This document shows, in pieces, positions 42,542 through 45,918 of a stretch of DNA of 45,918 nucleotides; position 1 is the stretch's first letter; the number at the start of each line of letters is the position of its first letter. The notes below the pieces were generated by a model. The model was not told the origin of the DNA and searched no databases. It saw only the letters and a program-made list of their open reading frames with translations. Source of the stretch: Nautiliales bacterium (GTDB taxonomy: Bacteria; Campylobacterota; Campylobacteria; Campylobacterales; JAADDX01); contig JAUUDM010000021.1 of the NCBI GenBank assembly GCA_030826765.1, forward strand, positions 1-45,918. Reading direction: 5' to 3'. The position numbers were made by a program, and so were the translations under genes.

Positions 42542-43827
42542 TTTAATCTCTCTAATACTGATTTTTGATGAGCTGTAAGCATTTCAGTTTTTGCTAAAAG
42601 TGCACATTTTTCACCCATTGCTTCAATTGCTTCTTTACTAAAACTAATAATTGAAGATTTTTTCATAAATACTTCTACATTCAAAGGCGAATAAAATTTA
42701 GCACTTCCACCTGTTGGTAAAGTATGATTTGGTCCAGCAATATAATCTCCAATAGGCTCTGGTGTATTTTCACCTAAGAAAATTGCCCCTGCATTTTTGA
42801 TTTTTGGTAAAAGTGCAAACGGATTAGTTGTAACCACTTCTAAATGTTCAGGAGCAATTTTATTCATTAAATTAATTGCTTCATCTAAATTTTCGGCAAT
42901 AATAATTGCTCCTCTTTCCTCTATAGATTTAGTTGCTATCTCTTTTCTCTCTAAACTCTCTAAAAATTTATAAACCTCTTTTTCAGTCTCTTTTGCTAAA
43001 CTTTCAGAAGTTGTAATCATAATAGAACTTGCCATTTCATCGTGTTCTGCTTGTGAAAGTAAATCAATAGCCATATAATTTGGCTTAGCACTCTCATCTG
43101 CAATAATTCCAATTTCACTCGGACCTGCTATCATATCGATATTTACTTCCCCATAAACCATTTTTTTAGCAGTTGCTACGAAAATATTTCCAGGTCCAGT
43201 AATTACATCAACTTTTTCAATACTCTCTGTTCCATAAGCCATAGCCGCAATAGCACTTGCTCCTCCCACTTTATAAACTTTATCAATTCCACATAAATGA
43301 CAAGCTGCAAGTAAAAGCTCATTAGCTTTATTTTCAATTACCGGAGTTGTAACAATAATATCTTTTACTCCTGCTACAAGTGCTGGAATTACATTCATTA
43401 AAAGTGAAGAAGGATAAAAAGCTTTTCCACCTGGTACATAAACTCCCGCTTTTTCAACTGCTGTTACTTTTTGACCAAGAATTGTTCCATTATCTTCAAA
43501 ATCAAGCCACGATTTTGGAAGTTGTTTTTCGTGATAAGATTTAATTCTATCAAAAGCTAATTGAAGTGCTTCTTTTAATTCAAAATCAATATTGTCATAC
43601 GCTTTTTTCATTTCGTCAGTTGAAATTTTTAAATCATCTCCACTTTTTGGAGACCATTTATCAAATTTAGAAATATGTCTAATTAAAGCGATATCTCCTT
43701 CATTTTTAACTTCGTCTAAAATTCCTTTTACGATAGGTTCAACTTTATCAATATCCATTGCACCTCTACTTAGGATTTCATTAAATTCAGTTTCAAAATT
43801 ATTATCAATTGTTTGCAATATTTTCAT
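42538..43827 (-). CDS. hisD: Histidinol dehydrogenase HisD
   Basis: Zinc enzyme that oxidises histidinol to histidine in two NAD-dependent steps. The 429-residue length is normal. Signatures are EKAGVYVPGGKAFYPSSLLMNVIPA, DVITGPGNIFVATAKK and DMIAGPSEIGIIAD. LLSQAEHDEMASS, with zinc and catalytic residues, and the C-terminal ISFSKEA are also present. It stands apart from other his genes and is followed by a small membrane-protein gene. The promoter is TGA-TATAAT upstream. Confidence 0.96.
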   Translation of the reverse strand: MKILQTIDNNFETEFNEILSRGAMDIDKVEPIVKGILDEVKNEGDIALIRHISKFDKWSPKSGDDLKISTDEMKKAYDNIDFELKEALQLAFDRIKSYHEKQLPKSWLDFEDNGTILGQKVTAVEKAGVYVPGGKAFYPSSLLMNVIPALVAGVKDIIVTTPVIENKANELLLAACHLCGIDKVYKVGGASAIAAMAYGTESIEKVDVITGPGNIFVATAKKMVYGEVNIDMIAGPSEIGIIADESAKPNYMAIDLLSQAEHDEMASSIMITTSESLAKETEKEVYKFLESLERKEIATKSIEERGAIIIAENLDEAINLMNKIAPEHLEVVTTNPFALLPKIKNAGAIFLGENTPEPIGDYIAGPNHTLPTGGSAKFYSPLNVEVFMKKSSIISFSKEAIEAMGEKCALLAKTEMLTAHQKSVLERLK

Positions 43828-43848
43828 AAAAAAACCTTTTTTATTGAA

Positions 43849-43857
43849 ATTATATCA
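43849..43857 (-). promoter_or_regulatory. Extended -10 promoter for hisD
   Basis: Minus strand TGA-TATAAT (TATAAT at 43849-43854), about 22 bases before the start codon. Confidence 0.6.
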
Positions 43858-43894
43858 AAATCACTTAAATAGTGGAATTATAGTGAGATATTTT

Positions 43895-43903
43895 TGATAT
43901 AAT
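43895..43903 (+). promoter_or_regulatory. Extended -10 promoter for the sensor kinase gene
   Basis: TGA-TATAAT preceded by a T5 run (TATAAT at 43898-43903), 36 bases before the proposed ATG at 43939. Back to back with the hisD promoter, 46 bases apart. Confidence 0.6.
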
Positions 43904-43938
43904 TCGTTCGAATGAAATTCAATTAAGGATAATGAAAA

Positions 43939-45918
43939 ATGAAAAATATCTATAAATTTTTACTACTATTTTTAATAATTAGTAATCTTAATGCTGCAAA
44001 TAAAATAAACAATAATGATTCTTTACAATTAACAGATAGTGAAAAAGAGTGGTTAAAAAAACATCCTGTTCAAAAATTAGCACTAATGACTTATTGGCCT
44101 AAAAATGAAAATGGAGAAACTACTCATAGTAATTTAATAAAACTTATAAACAAATACGGTAAATTAAATATAAAACCTATTTTTTTCGATACTTGGGAAA
44201 AAGCTTATAATGAAGCTATAAAAGGCGATGATATTTATGGAATCATGAATTTAAGTTATAGTAAAAAAAGAACCAAATACTTTTATTACTCACCCGCTTA
44301 TGTTTCTTATCCTGTATATTTAGTCACTAAAAATAGTAATACTAATATCAACAATATAAATGATTTAGAAAATAAAACTATAATTATAAAAAGCAAGTCA
44401 ATTTTAAATGATTTTGCAAAAAGAAAATTATCTAAAGTTCATATAGAAAAAGAAAATGATGATTCTATCGTATATCAAAGATTATCAACTGATAAAAATA
44501 TTGCAGCTTCTTTATCTTATTTTATATCTAAAAATATATTATCAAAATATAAATTAAAAATAGTGAAAACTTATTATCCTAAAGAGAGTGAAAGCTATAT
44601 TGGAATAAACCATAGATATAAAAAGTTTGCATCTATAGTCAATAAAGCTTTTAAAATGATACCACCAATAGAACTTTATAAATTGTATAATAAAAAATAT
44701 AATTATGATATTTCAATGAATACATTATCAAAAAAAGAGAAAGAGTGGATAAATAAAAAAATACCCGTTACTTATGTTTATGACCCTGATTGGGCTCCTT
44801 TTGAATGGAAAAATGGATTAAATCAACATACTGGAATTATTGCAGATATATTAAAACTTTTATCAAAAAAAACTGGAATTATATTTAAAGCTATTCCTAC
44901 TAAAAGTTGGTCTAAATCCTTAGAATTAATCAAATTAAATAAAGTGGATATGGTAAGTGCCATCACTTTGAGTAAGGAAAGAACAAAATATTTAAATTTT
45001 TCAAAAAATAATATTTTTGAGTATCCGGCAGTTTTTGTAACAAAAAAAAATTCTACTATTGATTGTAATAATCCAATGAATCTTATAAATAAAAAAATTG
45101 GTGCGATAAAAAACAGTGCATTAACAAAAAAAATACAACAAATTTATACTAAAAGTAACTTTATTTATATCAAATCAACTACAGATGGATTTGAAAAATT
45201 AAAAAAAGGTAAGATTGAATTATTACTAATTAATGCAGCTACTGCTAACTATTATATTTCACATAAAAATTATCAAGATATGAAAATTGCAAAAACTCTT
45301 GATTATATTTTTCCACTTAAAATTGCAGTCAATAAAAACACTCCTCCTGAACTATTATCTATAATTAATAAAGGTTTATTTAATATAAAACCTAAAGAAA
45401 TTCAAAATATTTATGAGAAATGGGTTTATGTTAAAACAAAAAAAGAGATAGATTGGTCTTTGTTATTAAAAATATTCAGTGCCATTGCTATTATATTACT
45501 GTTTTTTGTATATCATAACAGAAAATTAAAAAGATTATTAGGTGAATTACAAATCGCCAAACAAAAAGCTGAAAGTGCTGATAAAAGTAAATCAGAATTT
45601 TTAGCAAATATGTCTCATGAAATTAGAACACCATTAAATGCAATTACAGGATTTATTGATATTTTAAAAGAAAATCTTAAAGATAAAAAAAATATAGAAT
45701 ATTTAAGAATAATAAAAAGTTCAAGTGAAAGTCTATTACAAATCATCAATGATATTCTTGACTTTTCCAAAATAGAGAGTGGTAAATTTGAAATAGAAAA
45801 ACATCCTTTTGACACCAAAGAAGAATTTCAAACGATTACAAATCTTTTTGATGCAAGGGCTTCTAAAAAAAATATAACTTTAGTTTTAGATATAGATAAA
45901 AATATGCCAGATGTTTTA
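43939..45918 (+). CDS. Sensor histidine kinase with tandem periplasmic SBP3 domains (EvgS/BvgS type), 3' end outside window
   Basis: The frame is open for 660 codons to the window edge. A signal peptide (about 1-20) precedes two solute-binding-protein family 3 modules in the periplasm. The first (about 30-250) begins [24 protein letters not shown]. The second (about 255-500) begins [28 protein letters not shown]. One membrane helix (about 507-526) and a short coiled coil follow. The HisKA domain has [16 protein letters not shown] with phospho-acceptor His about 560, and [15 protein letters not shown]. The ATPase domain and any receiver domains lie beyond the edge. Start chosen at ATG 43939, nine bases after AAGGA; an earlier ATG at 43932 is out of frame and ends after seven codons. 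Divergent from hisD. The ligand is unknown. Confidence 0.88.
   Translation, partial: MKNIYKFLLLFLIISNLNAANKINNNDSLQLTDSEKEWLKKHPVQKLALMTYWPKNENGETTHSNLIKLINKYGKLNIKPIFFDTWEKAYNEAIKGDDIYGIMNLSYSKKRTKYFYYSPAYVSYPVYLVTKNSNTNINNINDLENKTIIIKSKSILNDFAKRKLSKVHIEKENDDSIVYQRLSTDKNIAASLSYFISKNILSKYKLKIVKTYYPKESESYIGINHRYKKFASIVNKAFKMIPPIELYKLYNKKYNYDISMNTLSKKEKEWINKKIPVTYVYDPDWAPFEWKNGLNQHTGIIADILKLLSKKTGIIFKAIPTKSWSKSLELIKLNKVDMVSAITLSKERTKYLNFSKNNIFEYPAVFVTKKNSTIDCNNPMNLINKKIGAIKNSALTKKIQQIYTKSNFIYIKSTTDGFEKLKKGKIELLLINAATANYYISHKNYQDMKIAKTLDYIFPLKIAVNKNTPPELLSIINKGLFNIKPKEIQNIYEKWVYVKTKKEIDWSLLLKIFSAIAIILLFFVYHNRKLKRLLGELQIAKQKAESADKSKSEFLANMSHEIRTPLNAITGFIDILKENLKDKKNIEYLRIIKSSSESLLQIINDILDFSKIESGKFEIEKHPFDTKEEFQTITNLFDARASKKNITLVLDIDKNMPDVL

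Noticed and set aside
43592-43897. A 101-codon + strand frame over the 5' end of hisD and the divergent promoter region
   Set aside because: It is the complement of conserved hisD sequence and runs through two good promoters; no independent support.
43932-43955. A seven-codon mini-frame overlapping the sensor kinase start
   Set aside because: Its ATG is only two bases from AAGGA, too close for efficient initiation, and it is out of frame with the kinase; most likely chance in A-rich sequence.

Overview
The window reads as part of a low-GC, compact chromosome from the Campylobacterota (formerly Epsilonproteobacteria). Evidence for this: carboxynorspermidine decarboxylase (spermidine route typical of the group), a very long FlgL, a Csd3-type M23 peptidase, an LPP20-family lipoprotein, and an epsilon-type FtsK N-terminus. 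Frequent TTG starts and extended -10 promoters (TGnTATAAT) with T-tracts also fit. A thermophilic or vent-associated order such as Nautiliales is possible, but I cannot fix the genus from sequence alone. No gene-free stretch exceeds 300 bases. I see no insertion sequence, prophage or CRISPR array.

Layout. 1-4.2 kb: a tRNA-Lys gene and the first bases of a probable tRNA-Glu, a CinA/PncC-type protein, polyphosphate kinase 2 and acetyl-CoA synthetase. 4.2-10.6 kb: a tightly overlapping + strand run of uup-like ABC-F ATPase, YihY-type membrane protein, YcaO protein, a short MTAN-like nucleosidase, a spore-photoproduct-lyase-like radical SAM protein and a short-chain dehydrogenase. 10.6-14.4 kb (-): LPP20 and CsgG-like lipoproteins, DUF2905 protein, NspC and a hypoxanthine-DNA-glycosylase-like protein. 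14.4-15.4 kb (+): moaC and mobA. 15.4-18.4 kb (-): feoB preceded by an unusual gene fusing a plasmid Rep_3 (RepB)-like winged-helix region to a FeoA domain. Its upstream region carries three identical-arm inverted repeats.

18.4-24 kb (-): an OmpA/Pal-like lipoprotein, FtsK and FlgL. 24.1-24.6 kb (+): HU and tRNA-Leu(CAA). 24.6-30.7 kb (-): a gap-free eight-gene run ctpA-purC-purS-purQ-csd3-like-hypothetical-plsC-msrA. 30.8-38.3 kb (-): metY-metX, a soluble tandem-Cache-like protein, an MscS channel, a family 4 uracil-DNA glycosylase and a periplasmic protein. 38.4-41.7 kb: cmoA (+), then an Rrf2 regulator and flhA (-). 41.8-45.9 kb: rpsO (+), hisD plus a small membrane protein (-), and the start of an EvgS/BvgS-type sensor kinase that runs off the window.

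Most of this is core metabolism, cell envelope and motility. The strongest candidate for something undescribed is the feo locus. There a replication-initiator-like DNA-binding region has apparently been joined to the FeoA domain. Three copies of ACGAC-N12-GTCGT lie upstream, one of them covering the predicted transcription start and ribosome binding site. This suggests a self-contained autoregulatory iron-uptake switch. Secondary points of interest are the YcaO/nucleosidase/radical-SAM operon, two essential genes (ftsK, flhA) whose conserved N-termini lack any ATG/GTG/TTG start, and two divergent promoter pairs built on overlapping -10 elements.
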